DNA of 26,491 nucleotides from positions 13,220 to 39,710 of the forward strand of contig JAKCWW010003157.1 in assembly GCA_026260175.1 (NCBI GenBank), read 5' to 3'. Below are positions 1 to 9,459 of the stretch, in pieces; the first letter of the stretch is position 1; each line of letters opens with the position of its first letter. The notes below the pieces were generated by a model, which was not told where the DNA came from, searched no databases, and was given only the letters and a program-made list of their open reading frames with translations. A program made the position numbers and the translations under genes. This DNA comes from Reticulitermes lucifugus. Taxonomy: Eukaryota; Arthropoda; Insecta; Blattodea; Rhinotermitidae.

Positions 1-2787
1 TCTAATGTGTGTGATCATGAAACCTCGACGAAACGAGGAGGCCCAGGCCCATATAGGGCTGCCAAGCCATAGAAAAAAAAATGCATATAATTTATATGTT
101 TTTTTTTCTCTTACACACAACTCACAAAAGAGGTAACCTGCTTTTATCTCAAACAGTGACAAATTAGAATTTTTATGAACCACTTACAAACTTATTATAA
201 AACCTACATAACAAATTCTGGATATAATATACCACATTTTAAAACAATAATTGGATATACAAAGCACTTGCTAGATGGGCATTACAAGAGACTGGGCATA
301 GAAATGTCTGATACATAATACCAGCTGAAATATTACAGACGCCCATTTAGATCTATCACAAGTGTAAAAATTCTACATATATATAATTCACAGTGTCTAT
401 CATACCCTGTATCTTGGAAACAAGTAATGATTGCACAAAAGTATAAAGACAAAATCTTTTTGTTTTAGGAAAAGAAAGCTTGGAGAAACTGTTAATGCAG
501 TTGTTACATGTATGGACCCAATTACTCAGGATATAAGGAAAACCCACTGCTTGGTGAAGAAACCAAAACTACCGCTGTTGCTAGGATATAGGGGAGCCCA
601 CTACAGGACAAAAACCTAAACCAATGCCACCACCAGAATACACAGAAACACATCACTCAGAGAAAATACAATTCTGAGCCACTGGTAGGATGTGCAGAAA
701 ACCTATCACTCAAGTAAAACCCACACTTACTGCCCTTGTTAGAATATGGGAAAAACTCATTTCAGGAAAACCCACTCTAACACTCTTGCTAGGATATAAG
801 AACCCATAACTCAGAGAAAATTCAAACTAGAGGCACTGCTAGGATTTCAGGAAAATTCAAACAGCCACTGCCAGAATATGGGGAAAACCTATCACTCAGG
901 GTAAAGTGAAAGTAGGAACATCCAAACTAAAGCTGTTGCTACGATACAGGGAAACCCACACCAGAGTTGGTGCTAAGGCATGGGGAAACCCCACTCAGTG
1001 AAAAACCAGTGCCTGATTACAGTACCATTGCTGTGATATGAGCAAAATCAAATTATTGTTCCTCAAACTGCAGTGCAGATATTTCTGCACATGCATACTA
1101 GTTATTAAATAACTGCACATGTAAAAACGTCACCAATAATAGATTTTACACAATGCTATCAAACAGTCTGTACAGAAGACACTGAAACATGGAAACAGTA
1201 TGCAAGTCTTAGTCTAACAGTGAGCTGTCACTGACAGCTGAAAGTTACAGCATTATGTGGTACACAAGCCACATGGTTCAAATGTCACTGACAAGACCTA
1301 ATTCTAGAAAACAAACAGAACAATTCAAGCAATGGCACAAGTTATTATATATCATGCACTATTTACGCCTCCCTTCAGTGCTGCAGTTGAGTATTTTGGC
1401 ACCTGAAGTGAGTAATCACAAAGACTGCCCCCCAGTAGCACCTATGAACTTTAAAAAAATCACAATTATTTATTGAATTTCCTAATACATGGCTCCATAA
1501 TTGAAAATTTGTTGAGTACAGAAAATTGATTTCTTCATTTAAAATATTAATTTTGCCGACCCTTGGACTTCACTACCTGGAATGACTGCATGGCTCACCC
1601 CTGCCCAAGCTACACCCCTACGTCCCTTATACAGTGATGTTTCACTTCCTCAGAAACAAAGAAGGAATTCTGTTAGTTTCCATGTTTGTGACAGTGGCAT
1701 ATTCCAGCATGAAAGTCAAGTCATGCAGAAATGAAATAACATAAGATGGCATTACCAAGAACCATATTTTCTCTGTTTTGTGGCAATGCTTGCATGGAAG
1801 CACAGTTTTGGGTCTAAATGCAGCAGTAAATCTACCCACTTCCTTATCTTATGGATAAAAAGTTAATGAACACTATGGTGTAGACTGTAAGATACACAAT
1901 GAATATAGCTGATTCCAAACAAAATGCGTTTTTATTCATTGCAGAAGACACGTGTTTTTTTTTACATATTCTTCTACTTCAGTGGTCTGGCATGTGTGAC
2001 ATTTCTCACAACTCATAAGAATGATTTTTTACCAGCAATTTCCAAATATGCAACAACATACTTTTAAATTATTATGAAAGAGTCTGCAGGTATCCTTGGG
2101 GAGAAAAATATGAGAATGATTGATTATGTGATGTGGCATGTTACTGTCCTGTTCCAGCAACTGTTTTGACATTCTTCAATTTACCTCTAAGGATCTTTCT
2201 TCACTTGTTTATTTTAATGCATGTGCTACACCTATGCACATGGTTTAACGACAATGAATTCTTGTATAACACAATATGTTCAGTTTAGCATAAATAATAT
2301 GGAACATGTCTGATCTCAAGTTCCAATGTTAGTGAAGAGAAATTCTTTTATTTTTCTCACATTGTAAAGTGTTGTCTTTAAGAACTCTTGACTTCATCTT
2401 ATCTGCCATGTTTAACCCTTCAATGCTGACCTCTGTGCCCTGCAGAATTTTTAACTCCTCATGTGTGTCAGTCTCTGTGCACCATACTACTTCCAGTGCA
2501 TTTTAGGGTAAATTAAATTTAAAACTCCTCTATCCTGGGCAGCAGTTGGAATTCACACCCCAGGATCACAGAAGGGTCAGCAAGCAAACTGCTCAGTGGT
2601 TCAACCAAGAAAAATGAAATATTCCATACATTAATTTCAATCACCTTTCACATCTTTTAAAAATTTCCAAATAATCTGCTATATATTTCTCAGTTAAACT
2701 AAGCTATTTTAAATACAATAAATTTCCCAGATTAAAAAATATGAACCAGTAACAATCAAAGTAATATGTGACAAAACAATCACTCAC
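1..2787 (-). other. TGR intron 3 (partial)
   Basis: Runs from the donor GTGAGT at 2787 to beyond the left edge, so it is longer than 2.7 kb. I searched the minus strand for the next expected segment of the FAD domain (WGLGGTCVNVGC type, holding the redox CxxxxC) and did not see it. Apart from the minisatellite at 527-1050, the stretch is AT-rich single-copy-looking DNA with no coding signal. Confidence 0.75.
527..1050. repeat. Degenerate minisatellite, about 52-bp unit
   Basis: Unit starts resembling TAGGATATRGGG/AGAATATGGGG recur at about 527, 582, 635, 686, 740, 790, 840, 873, 940, 974 and 1032. Each is followed by AAAACCCAC/CTATCACTCAGG and later by CCACTGCT-like ends. The usual step is 50-55 bases; shorter and longer steps suggest partial deletions. 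The copies are strongly diverged, so the array is old. It lies in intron 3 of TGR. Confidence 0.7.
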
Positions 2788-2999
2788 TTTCGAAGCTGCA
2801 AGCCCTCCTGAGCCACCACCTATGACAATTAGATCATAGTCATATTGCACACCAGATAACAATTCAGCCAGTCTGCCATCTTGATGGGCCTGGATTGTGG
2901 CATCACAGCCTCCAACATGTTTTCCATTAACAAATACATTTGGTACTGTTTTCTGCTTCGTTTTTTCAAAAAGAGATTGTTGTATTGCAACACCATCTT
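2788..2999 (-). CDS. TGR exon 3: end of glutaredoxin domain and start of FAD domain
   Basis: 212 bases: two bases completing the Glu codon, then 70 codons from DGVAIQQSLFEKT to GGSGGLAASK. It carries the glutaredoxin cis-proline segment TVPNVF, the GGCD turn after NGKHV, the last helix (TIQAHQDGRLAELL), and then the FAD-binding beta strand and glycine loop. The acceptor is TTGTTACAG ending at 3000, and the donor is GTGAGT at 2787-2782 (phase 0). The linker between domains is very short (SGVQYDYD), as in known TGR proteins. The open frame continues upstream to an ATG at 3126, but that part is intron 2 read through the acceptor: it is hydrophobic and low in complexity and does not fit the family. 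Confidence 0.9.
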
Positions 3000-5900
3000 C
3001 TGTAACAAAATACAACAGGAAATGTAGACATGCTAGCAAAAGAAATATTTTGAGCAAACAATAAACATTCTTCCAGACCAGACCCTTAATGTTTAAATAA
3101 TTATAAACACAACTTCCAGCCGTCACAGCTCCACAGCTTGAGCTGCACTATCGTATTTTGGTCAAATTAAGCTTATGCTTAAAAACCTTGATAAACTGTA
3201 ACAATGGTTATCAATATGGATTAGTAACATGTAATGAGGAAACAGCAATTAAGAACACTAACTGCTGTTTCTGGGATGTGATGCCACATAGCCCAGTAGG
3301 AGTGTACTGAAATTTCAGAGGATCCTGCTACCTCCATCATGAAGGCAGATAAATGCACCCTGATGGTGGAGGCAGCAGGATCCTCTGAAATGTTGGTACA
3401 CTTCACCAGACTACATGGTGTCACATTCCAAGACAGCACTCTTCATTATCAATGCCGTGAGAACCTTATATCTCACAAGACACAAAATCAGAAATGAAAT
3501 TTGACAAGCTGGAATCCACTTTTTTTAACTGATTCAGAACAAAAATGATTAACATTACTTGGCCATGTTAAAATAATGGACAGAACATGGATACTGAGAA
3601 GAGAATTAGAAAACAAATTCAAGAAAGATGTCCATGGAATGAACTAAAACAAGAAAGTTCAGCCAGGTATTACATGGCATCAAGAACAGATGAAACAGTT
3701 AACAAAAAATTAAAAAAAAAACATACTGCCTCCATCCTCAGGGCCAAAGTGAGTAGGGAACAAATATGAAAAATTTTATAAGGTCACTGTATTATGTGTC
3801 CACATTCACAAGTAACTTCCCAACTGATCACTCATGTTTTATGCGAAGCCCACTCACCGCCTCATTCTGCTTTATCACAAAGGCTGCCAGAACACAATGA
3901 AGTCATATGCAGTCGCTATGAGGATTCCATGAAAATGCACATTTTTGTATGATACAGATGCTAAACACAATTCCTACAAGAAGTGTCACACAAATGCACA
4001 CAAATATTTACTGATGCAACTGTTCCAAACAGAACAATAATTTACAAGTCCACGAAAAGGTTGAGCAACAGCTTCACACAGAAGACAGATGCTAAATGAG
4101 GAAGGTACCTCCTAGCAAATCACTGGTTTGACTTGCACAGTTAACAGGCAAGTCTGCATCATCAGCACGAAATGCAAAAATACTGCTTTGTTTGCATTCA
4201 CTGTGGTTAAAACCTATATGGCACAGACTGCAAGGCAAGACTAAATTTTGTGGTACATACTGGAAAAACAGAGCCCACACTCGTTCTGACTTGCACCAAA
4301 GCTTGGTTTCACTTCATTGGACATGTGAACTCTAAGAATAATAGGTTTTCCATGTTAATCCACAAAATGCCACTACATGTGACATGCTATGAGTACATCT
4401 AGGATTCTAATGCTCAATATTTTCTGATACCATGAATTCATGCTGATACACTGCATGCATTTTTGAACACCTGTCCAAGAATGGAAGAAATTATGTCCCC
4501 ACCCACCCACTCCCCCCCAGCAAGACTGCAAGAACACACAATGCTGCAAACAATGCTATCTGTTGAGCGCCTCAAGGGTCGAAATGTCCAAGAATCATCA
4601 GGCACCAGTCACCCAGTGACATGCCACCACATCCCAGAACAATGGGGACCTTAACTACACCACTGCAAAAGCCTAAAAACCCACACAATTCTATGCCTTG
4701 TTTACAGAGTGTTTCTAATGACAAAATAAGAGGCATGGGATTGCTGTCTTGTTGTTCACCAGATATGAACATGCGTGGTGTTTCCTTGTGGGGCAAGTTG
4801 AAGGATAAAGTGCATATAATAATCCTCATACTACAGATAATGAGAAAGACAGCATTCAGAGTATGTGCTTTCAGTATCACAAGCACAGCTTCAATGTGCA
4901 ATGAACATATTTGTTAGGTGTGACACATGTCTGCAAGCCAGAGCAAACCTCTTCCAGCACCTTCTTTAAGTATGGTGAGTAAAAACCTAATAGACCTTAA
5001 ACTAAAACACATCACCCTCCACTCAAAGCAAATGTGAATTGCAGTAATCACTATGTTGCCTGCCATCACGTCAAATGGTCCGCGTGCAGAGTTATGCATG
5101 ACATCAAAAAGTCCCGTATTAAGCATGGTGTGAGGAAGGTCAATGGCAGGTGGCACAGAGGCTAAACCTAGTGTAAGCCAATGAAAACAGTCCAGAGGAA
5201 ATGCGAGGATATAAAAATGTCCTTTTAAAGGTCTCAAAATTCCTGTCACAGATAGGACATGGAAGAGGGAGTAAATGAGACAGGGAGGGGGCTCTTAAGA
5301 GCCACAGTGTATAACTATTGGGAAGTGACACACAACCCCTATTTGCAGAAGATCAGGTGCAGAAGTGTCATCTTGGTCGACAATAACATTATTGTTTTTG
5401 GAGAGAACCTTCCACTTCCTTTCCTTGAAGGAATGGAAAGGTTCTGGGACAGAAGTCAGTATAGTAACTATGCTACAGGCTGGATGATCCAGGGTTCAAA
5501 TCCTGACAGGGGCAAGAGATTCTCTTTGCCAAAATGTCCAGACCAGCTCTGGGACCCACCCAGCTTGCCCCAGCTTCCTATTCAATAAGTACTGGGGTTC
5601 TTTCCCAGGGGTAAAGCAGCTGGGGCAAGAAGGTGACCACTCACCTCCATCTACTACCAAGGTAAACAATGAGTGGAGCTATACCTCTACTCCCCCTGTA
5701 TTCCTTCACAGCACTGACAGGGACAACTTTACTATTTTACCTTTTGAGGGAGTGCAAAAAAGACTCACATGAGCTTCGCACAGAGAACACCCCCCTGCAT
5801 ACTTGCCTATGTAATCTACTGCATCCACGCCCTACTCCAACCTTAAAGATGCAGATATCCACTGATAAGACTACACAACGTGCGAACCCTGAAGACCATA

Positions 5901-7678
5901 ATGTGAATTTCTTATGTTACATCCCTTTTTGTTTAGACAAACTTTGTGACATGTAGAAACTTGTGTTCGGTTAGCCACGTAAAATTGTACAATGACATTA
6001 TGATTTCATAAATTTAATTCTAAAGTGGCTGTTTTGGTTGGTAGTTGCATGTTGTTTTCTGCTCACATTTTGAATAGGATGAATCAGTATGGTGGTAACA
6101 TTTCATACTGGGAGTGCAAATGGAAGGGTAATGTTTGTGTAGGGTAAGGACACAGACTTAAGAGTCGGGTGGAAGAGGAGCAGTAATGTACATTTTTTTT
6201 CAAATTTTTACCACTTTAGTCAACTAAATAAATCTATTTTTTATGAAAATATGCAGAATTAATTTCAAACTTTCCAATTTGTAAAGTTAACACCAACCAA
6301 TATGCAATCTTCTGGCATACTAACCTCCTATTAAATCCAACTCAAGTGCCTTATACTCAACATGTAAAGAGTCAAACAAGGCTTTTACCTGCAAACAGAT
6401 AAAAAGGACAATGTACTGTTACACAGTAAAGTTTGGAAAAGAAATGTGTGATCTGGAAACGAAAGTCATGTGCTTCTAAACTTTTACATTTCAAACTTTA
6501 ATAGGTGTACCCTTGATGACTGCTAGTCATGTGTACAGAATAGTGCCTAATCAATGAATATCATGTCAATTTAACTACAAAATTACTTCCATTACAAGAA
6601 AAACCCAATTCAGATACATTTATGCACTTCAAATTCATGTATTTCAAGTTATTTATGTGATTTAATGCAAACGCCCCTTCTCCTTTATGTCATTCAAGAG
6701 GCTTGCAAGACTGTGTGTGTGTGTACCTATGTATGTATGTATGTACGTATAGTCTGGTCAGTGCTGCAGTTCGTCATTCACAATGCCATCTTTAAGGGTG
6801 GTTTTTGAGTGCAACATGTTTCTTCCACATTAATTAGGTTTCCTTTGTTTTGCTTCATTATGACAGATCAGTTTAACTTATGAAAATGAAATAGTATCCT
6901 GCACATTCACATTCTTTCCCCATCAACTAACATGTCTTCCTGTATGAATCTACCCCAACATTACTATGTGACCTGAATTAATCACAGTGTTCCAGATCAT
7001 GCAGTATCCTCAAATCCCCACTTAATCTCTCTTCTGTAGGAATATTTTAAAAATCAAAGAATACTGTCCACTTTTAAGTGAATAACATTCTACTGCTTTA
7101 TCACATTCATTTATGGGGCTGCACACATACAGGCATGTCATAATCTAAGATACCTTCCTGGGATGATGAGGCAAGACACTGAAGATGACTAAAAACTGCA
7201 CACATGTACAATGAAATGTAATGTGTCCAAGTAGCGTTTAAACAGTGTTTTCTCTACAATAAGGATAAAAAATTATTTCATTCGCCAACATCACCAACGT
7301 ACACAGAAAGGTTGTTAACCGTCTACTGAAGTCAGTCCGAAATACAGCCTATGTTCACGTTACGAGTTCGGTATGCGAGACAGATCGCACAACCTAACTT
7401 TATAATCATCATATACAAATTAGTAAATATTACATTAAATGTTGTATACAAGGAAGCATCACTTACATCATCCAATTTAAGTTTGAACAGATGTTTACGA
7501 CACGTTTAAAACAATAAGGAATGATAAAAATAACAAGAAATATCCATACAATAAAATAATCACTTACTTTCACACAAAACGGACAGTAAGATTTACTAAA
7601 GATGACGACTGTGTAATCTTTTAGTAATTGTGCCACTCTTTCTGCAGCATTCATTTCGCTATGCTTCCTTTTCAGCAT
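2788..7678 (-). CDS. Thioredoxin glutathione reductase (glutaredoxin-thioredoxin reductase fusion), 5' three exons, partial
   Basis: Join of exons 7678-7568, 6388-6325 and 2999-2788, giving 129 residues; the C-terminal part lies outside the window. The enzyme family uses NADPH and FAD to reduce thioredoxin and, through the fused glutaredoxin domain, glutathione-linked substrates. What I see: residues about 10-108 form a glutaredoxin domain with the dithiol site CPFC at residues 32-35, the TVPNVFVNGKHVGG segment (glutathione-binding TVP and the GG turn), and then YDYDLIVIGGGSGGLAASK, the first beta strand and GxGxxG-type dinucleotide loop of the FAD domain. All splice sites are GT/AG and the phases agree. 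The fusion is typical of TGR (vertebrate TXNRD3, flatworm TGR), while the well-studied fly and mosquito TrxR lack this glutaredoxin domain. The CxxC redox centre of the FAD domain and any C-terminal Cys or Sec pair are not in view. The order of domains and the fit of exon 2 make a chance match very unlikely. Confidence 0.9.
3225..3470. mobile_element. Foldback (long inverted repeat) element
   Basis: The arms 3271-3340 and 3363-3432 are inverted copies of one another. The core ATTTCAGAGGATCCTGCT is identical in both, and similarity continues outward through CTGGGATGTGATGCC / CTTGGAATGTGACACC. The spacer is 22 bases. Weaker similarity seems to continue past both arms. The element can be translated across (minus strand: NVTPCSLV ... 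SEDPAAS ... MWHHIPE), which I recognise from memory as peptides often predicted from dispersed repeats in cockroach and termite genomes. I do not consider it a real protein gene. It is non-autonomous and lies in intron 2. Confidence 0.65.
3558..3647 (+). pseudogene. Possible LINE reverse transcriptase C-terminal trace
   Basis: One frame reads LGHVKIMDRTWILRRELENK and on to a stop at 3645-3647. This resembles the 'F/LGHV.RMD....R.LE.K' segment that precedes the C-terminus in many non-LTR retrotransposon polymerases. The downstream GRPR-W-D part is absent or destroyed. The match is short, so this is a weak call. Confidence 0.3.
4915..5110. repeat. Dispersed repeat of unknown family, copy 1
   Basis: About 200 bases match 12345-12545 in the same orientation. 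Shared blocks are TGTCTGCAA, TTCCAGCACC, GCTTTAA/CTTTAAGTAT, GTGARTAAAAACCTA, GAACTAAAAYR and CAAATTG/CAAATGTG. No coding potential or terminal repeat is obvious. It is probably part of a larger transposable element whose ends I cannot define. Confidence 0.5.
5447..5765 (+). mobile_element. tRNA-derived SINE
   Basis: The head has a weak A box (TAGTAACTATGC, 5462-5473) and, about 30 bases on, a good B box (GGTTCAAATCC, 5493-5503), the internal RNA polymerase III promoter of a tRNA. No intact tRNA cloverleaf forms, so this is not a tRNA gene. The body continues with CCAAAATGTCCAGACC, TTTCCCAGGGGTAAAGCAGC and GGAGCTATACCTC, and ends near GGACAACTTTACTATTTTACC. Parts of the same body recur at 9339-9455 and 17488-17575, which shows that it is dispersed. 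SINEs are copied by LINE-encoded enzymes. The 3' end is not sharply defined. Confidence 0.6.
5493..5503 (+). promoter_or_regulatory. Pol III B box of the SINE
   Basis: GGTTCAAATCC matches the TFIIIC-binding B-box consensus GGTTCRANTCC at every position. It is the T-arm of the ancestral tRNA. Confidence 0.6.
6325..6388 (-). CDS. TGR exon 2: 64-base glutaredoxin exon
   Basis: Found by looking for the segment missing between the CPFC exon and the TVP exon. On the minus strand, acceptor CTGTTTGCAG is followed by 21 codons reading VKALFDSLHVEYKALELDLI then G, plus one extra base, then donor GTTAGT (6324-6319). This is the glutaredoxin helix and second strand (V-K-x-L-F-x-S-L ... L-E-L-D) expected directly after CPFCxK. 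Exon 1 ends in phase 0 and exon 2 begins in phase 0. Exon 2 ends with one base of a codon and exon 3 supplies the other two, making a GAA (Glu) codon. The match to the family and to both neighbours' phases makes this firm despite the small size. Confidence 0.88.
6389..7567 (-). other. TGR intron 1
   Basis: 1,179 bases from donor GTAAGT to acceptor TTTGCAG. It contains a TG/TATG microsatellite (6712-6751). Its first 300 bases (7567-7260 on the minus strand) are noticeably richer in CpG than the rest, continuous with the upstream block. Confidence 0.8.
6712..6751. repeat. Compound microsatellite (TG)n then (TATG)n
   Basis: About six TG units followed by about five TATG units, one of them changed to TACG. 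It lies inside TGR intron 1. Confidence 0.85.
7568..7678 (-). CDS. TGR exon 1: start codon and glutaredoxin CPFC active site
   Basis: Encodes 37 residues, from MLKRKHSEMNAAERV to SKSYCPFCVK. The start is the ATG at 7678-7676: reading upstream in frame there is a TAA at 7750-7748 and no other ATG between, so this is the first possible start. A second in-frame ATG lies eight codons in (MNAAERV) and could be used instead. YTVVIFSKSYCPFC is the first beta strand and active-site loop of a glutaredoxin. Both cysteines are present, unlike the CPHS form I recall for mammalian TXNRD3. No clear signal peptide is visible; the basic N-terminus (KRKH) is too short to call a mitochondrial leader. The exon ends after AAA with donor GTAAGT at 7567-7562, phase 0. 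Confidence 0.9.
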
Positions 7679-7727
7679 ATAAAGCGTGTGAAAAATGCTT
7701 TCATTAACAATTCTAAAACCGTCGGTA

Positions 7728-7733
7728 CACGTG
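7728..7733. promoter_or_regulatory. E-box CACGTG upstream of TGR
   Basis: A perfect CACGTG palindrome 50 bases upstream of the start codon on the TGR strand. Basic helix-loop-helix factors bind this core in animals. One six-base site can occur by chance, so functional use is only a suggestion. Confidence 0.25.
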
Positions 7734-7749
7734 ACCTTAGAAATAGGTT

Positions 7750-8313
7750 ATGTTTCCTTTTCTCTTCCCTCTCACGAACAGAGTTGCACTACTTGCGCAA
7801 CTGCTGGTAGTACCGTTAATTGTCACGCTTGATATGGCTTCTGATCGTGACTTGCACAAACACAAGCTGAGTAATCAAAGCTTATTTACAAGTAATTTAA
7901 TTAGTTGCGTAACACCCTCTGCTTTTGTCCATTTTACGAGAGAACGCAGACACATCTATTTCACTTCCTTAAAGCCCCTGTTACTTTGCAGCACAGTACT
8001 CCCAGGCACAGATCATCTACTACAGCTCACGTCCAAATTTCTGGTTTTTAGCAACGTAATTCAACTTACTGATCACGTTCGTTTCACATCAGCATTAACG
8101 CCAAGTGACATTTCTCTTCCTTCGATTCGTTGCTTCAGTCAAGCACTTGTATGCCAACCGACGAAAAGCTACGAGCAAGTCGACATCCCTTGCTCCATGG
8201 GAAACTTAGCATTTTGTTGGCCGGGTGAGGGGGGGGGGGACAGGGAGGAGAAGACAAAATTTTTAACCCGTTACGCAGTGAAAAAGCAGAGCAATTTATT
8301 AATATTATTGTAA
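7750..8313 (+). CDS. 187-codon open frame of unknown status, divergent from TGR
   Basis: The longest uninterrupted frame in the window (MFPFLFPLTNRVALLA to the stop). I recognise no domain. It is rich in Ser, Leu, Thr and Phe, starts with a hydrophobic stretch (about residues 1-28) and its C-terminal part reads through a run of G (about 8229-8239, giving GEGGG). It lies in the CpG-richer block and points away from TGR, so it could be a first exon of a divergent transcript, but it may equally be a chance frame in sequence with fewer stops. No splice or polyadenylation evidence supports it. Confidence 0.15.
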   Translation: MFPFLFPLTNRVALLAQLLVVPLIVTLDMASDRDLHKHKLSNQSLFTSNLISCVTPSAFVHFTRERRHIYFTSLKPLLLCSTVLPGTDHLLQLTSKFLVFSNVIQLTDHVRFTSALTPSDISLPSIRCFSQALVCQPTKSYEQVDIPCSMGNLAFCWPGEGGGDREEKTKFLTRYAVKKQSNLLILL

Positions 8314-8549
8314 TGAGATAACAATCACTAACCCACACATCTTCCTCTTCCGTCCTGCGTATCAACACACACGGCCCGCAGAGCTTAATAATGTGGTCCG
8401 CTCATATCGCATAAGTTTTCTGGCATTATTTTTACTGCATAATACACCCAAGGTATTCTACAAATACAAGGAGTATTTCACATTCTTGCTTTTTTTTTCA
8501 ACACTGAAAAATTTACAAATAAATAACAAGGGAATATGGCATTATAGAC

Positions 8550-9030
8550 TGTGTTGCGGCTCAAGATGCAAATTGGATATCGGATTTGGTCAGGAACCTC
8601 TTTTGAGTTTCACAGGCCCGCTATAGATCTTTTCTCCCAACGTGGGGAAGTTAACATTGCTAGTACGCATTGTCATAAATGTCATTATTTTATGACTTGG
8701 AAAAGCCCAGAACATTTGGTGTCCCGGACCGAATATTACGGGGCACCAGACTGTGTTCTTTGAAACACATAAAACTGCGTTTGTCTCAGGAAAACCGGGA
8801 CGAATGCGATCCGTACTTAGAACTATATTGGAGATTGTAATTACGCTAACAGATTTCCCCCTTTGGCTCCGGGCCTTCATGTGGTCATACACATGGTTGT
8901 GTCCTTTCGGTGTGGGGGAAGGGGGGGAGAACTAATTTTGGATGGATATCTGCGGTTTAGGGAGTGGAAGTCACCGTGGATTCCGTAATTGGCGAGGTTG
9001 TGGGCTGTGCCCCGTCTTTTAATTAGACAC
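8550..9030. other. CpG-rich block with hairpins, unidentified
   Basis: Again rich in CpG compared with the surroundings. It contains the hairpin GGTGTCCCG ... CGGGGCACC (8718-8746), a nearby CCGGGACG, and short frames on both strands with no recognised domain (for example 8892-8590 minus, 100 codons). It may be a distal part of the TGR promoter region or a young transposable element. I cannot decide between them. Confidence 0.3.
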
Positions 9031-9338
9031 TGGCATTTGCCTTACAACTGAGGAAACTGACATCTAGTGTTCAATATCATTAGATATCTGCTTAGCTCTT
9101 GAATTTGCTCTACAGCAAAAAACATTCCTATAAGTAAAACAAATGACATGAGAATTAAGAATTATTTGAGTCCCACGGTGCCAGTACACTATCCATTGCT
9201 AGTGACTGTGCATGAAGACAAACTGTCTGCACTGTTGCTACAGCCACTAACTTTCCACTTCCGGTTCCATCGGCCTTTCAGTATGACTACAAGCATGTTG
9301 TTGCTCTATGTAGTGTAGCTGTAAATCTTGGTGTTTTT

Positions 9339-9455
9339 TGGCAGATCCAAGAAATTTTTCTCTTCATCAAAATGTCGAGACTGGCCCTGGGCATCATCCA
9401 GCCCACTAGCAAAGGGTACCAGTGGCTCTTTCCCCCAGAGTAAAGCAGCCAAGGT
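9339..9455 (+). repeat. SINE remnant, copy 2
   Basis: Aligns with the body of the 5447-5765 SINE: TCAAAATGTCGAGACTGG matches GCCAAAATGTCCAGACCAG, then CCTGGGCATCATCCAGC, TGGCTCTTTCCCCCAGAG and TAAAGCAGCCAAGG match in order. The tRNA-like head is not recognisable. Confidence 0.5.
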
Positions 9456-9459
9456 TAAG

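Larger units (their letters stand above)
3000..6324 (-). other. TGR intron 2
   Basis: 3,325 bases between donor GTTAGT and acceptor TTACAG. It holds a foldback element, a faint LINE trace, one copy of a dispersed repeat and a SINE, each listed separately. Between 3780 and 4910 I see only AT-rich sequence and short C-rich runs near 4497-4519, with no coding signal. Confidence 0.8.
7260..8410. promoter_or_regulatory. CpG-retaining block around TGR exon 1, likely promoter region
   Basis: CpG dinucleotides are scarce across most of the window but frequent here (for example around 7310-7390, 7715-7735, 8020-8180 and 8260-8410). In animals with germline DNA methylation, unmethylated promoters keep their CpGs. 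The block spans the TGR start codon, which fits a promoter. No clear TATA box sits at a sensible distance. A CACGTG E-box (7728-7733) and a palindromic TTGCGCAA, a C/EBP-type site (7793-7800), lie 50-125 bases upstream of the start. Their use is inference. Confidence 0.45.

Noticed and set aside
3000-3126. The open frame of exon 3 extends upstream to an ATG at 3126 (MTAGSCVYNY...)
   Set aside because: The extension crosses a clean TTACAG acceptor, has no family similarity, and exons 1 and 2 supply the true N-terminus.
5454-5530. tRNA gene
   Set aside because: A and B boxes are present, but no complete cloverleaf or acceptor stem forms; the downstream body and the further copies show a SINE.
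7180-7205. CACTGAAGATGACTAAAAACTGC near a CCTGGGATG
   Set aside because: It shares only the box-like string, with no inner or outer stem.
8590-8892. 100-codon minus-strand frame with overlapping plus-strand frames
   Set aside because: No recognised domain; frames on both strands over the same bases suggest a stop-poor, GC-richer sequence and not a gene.
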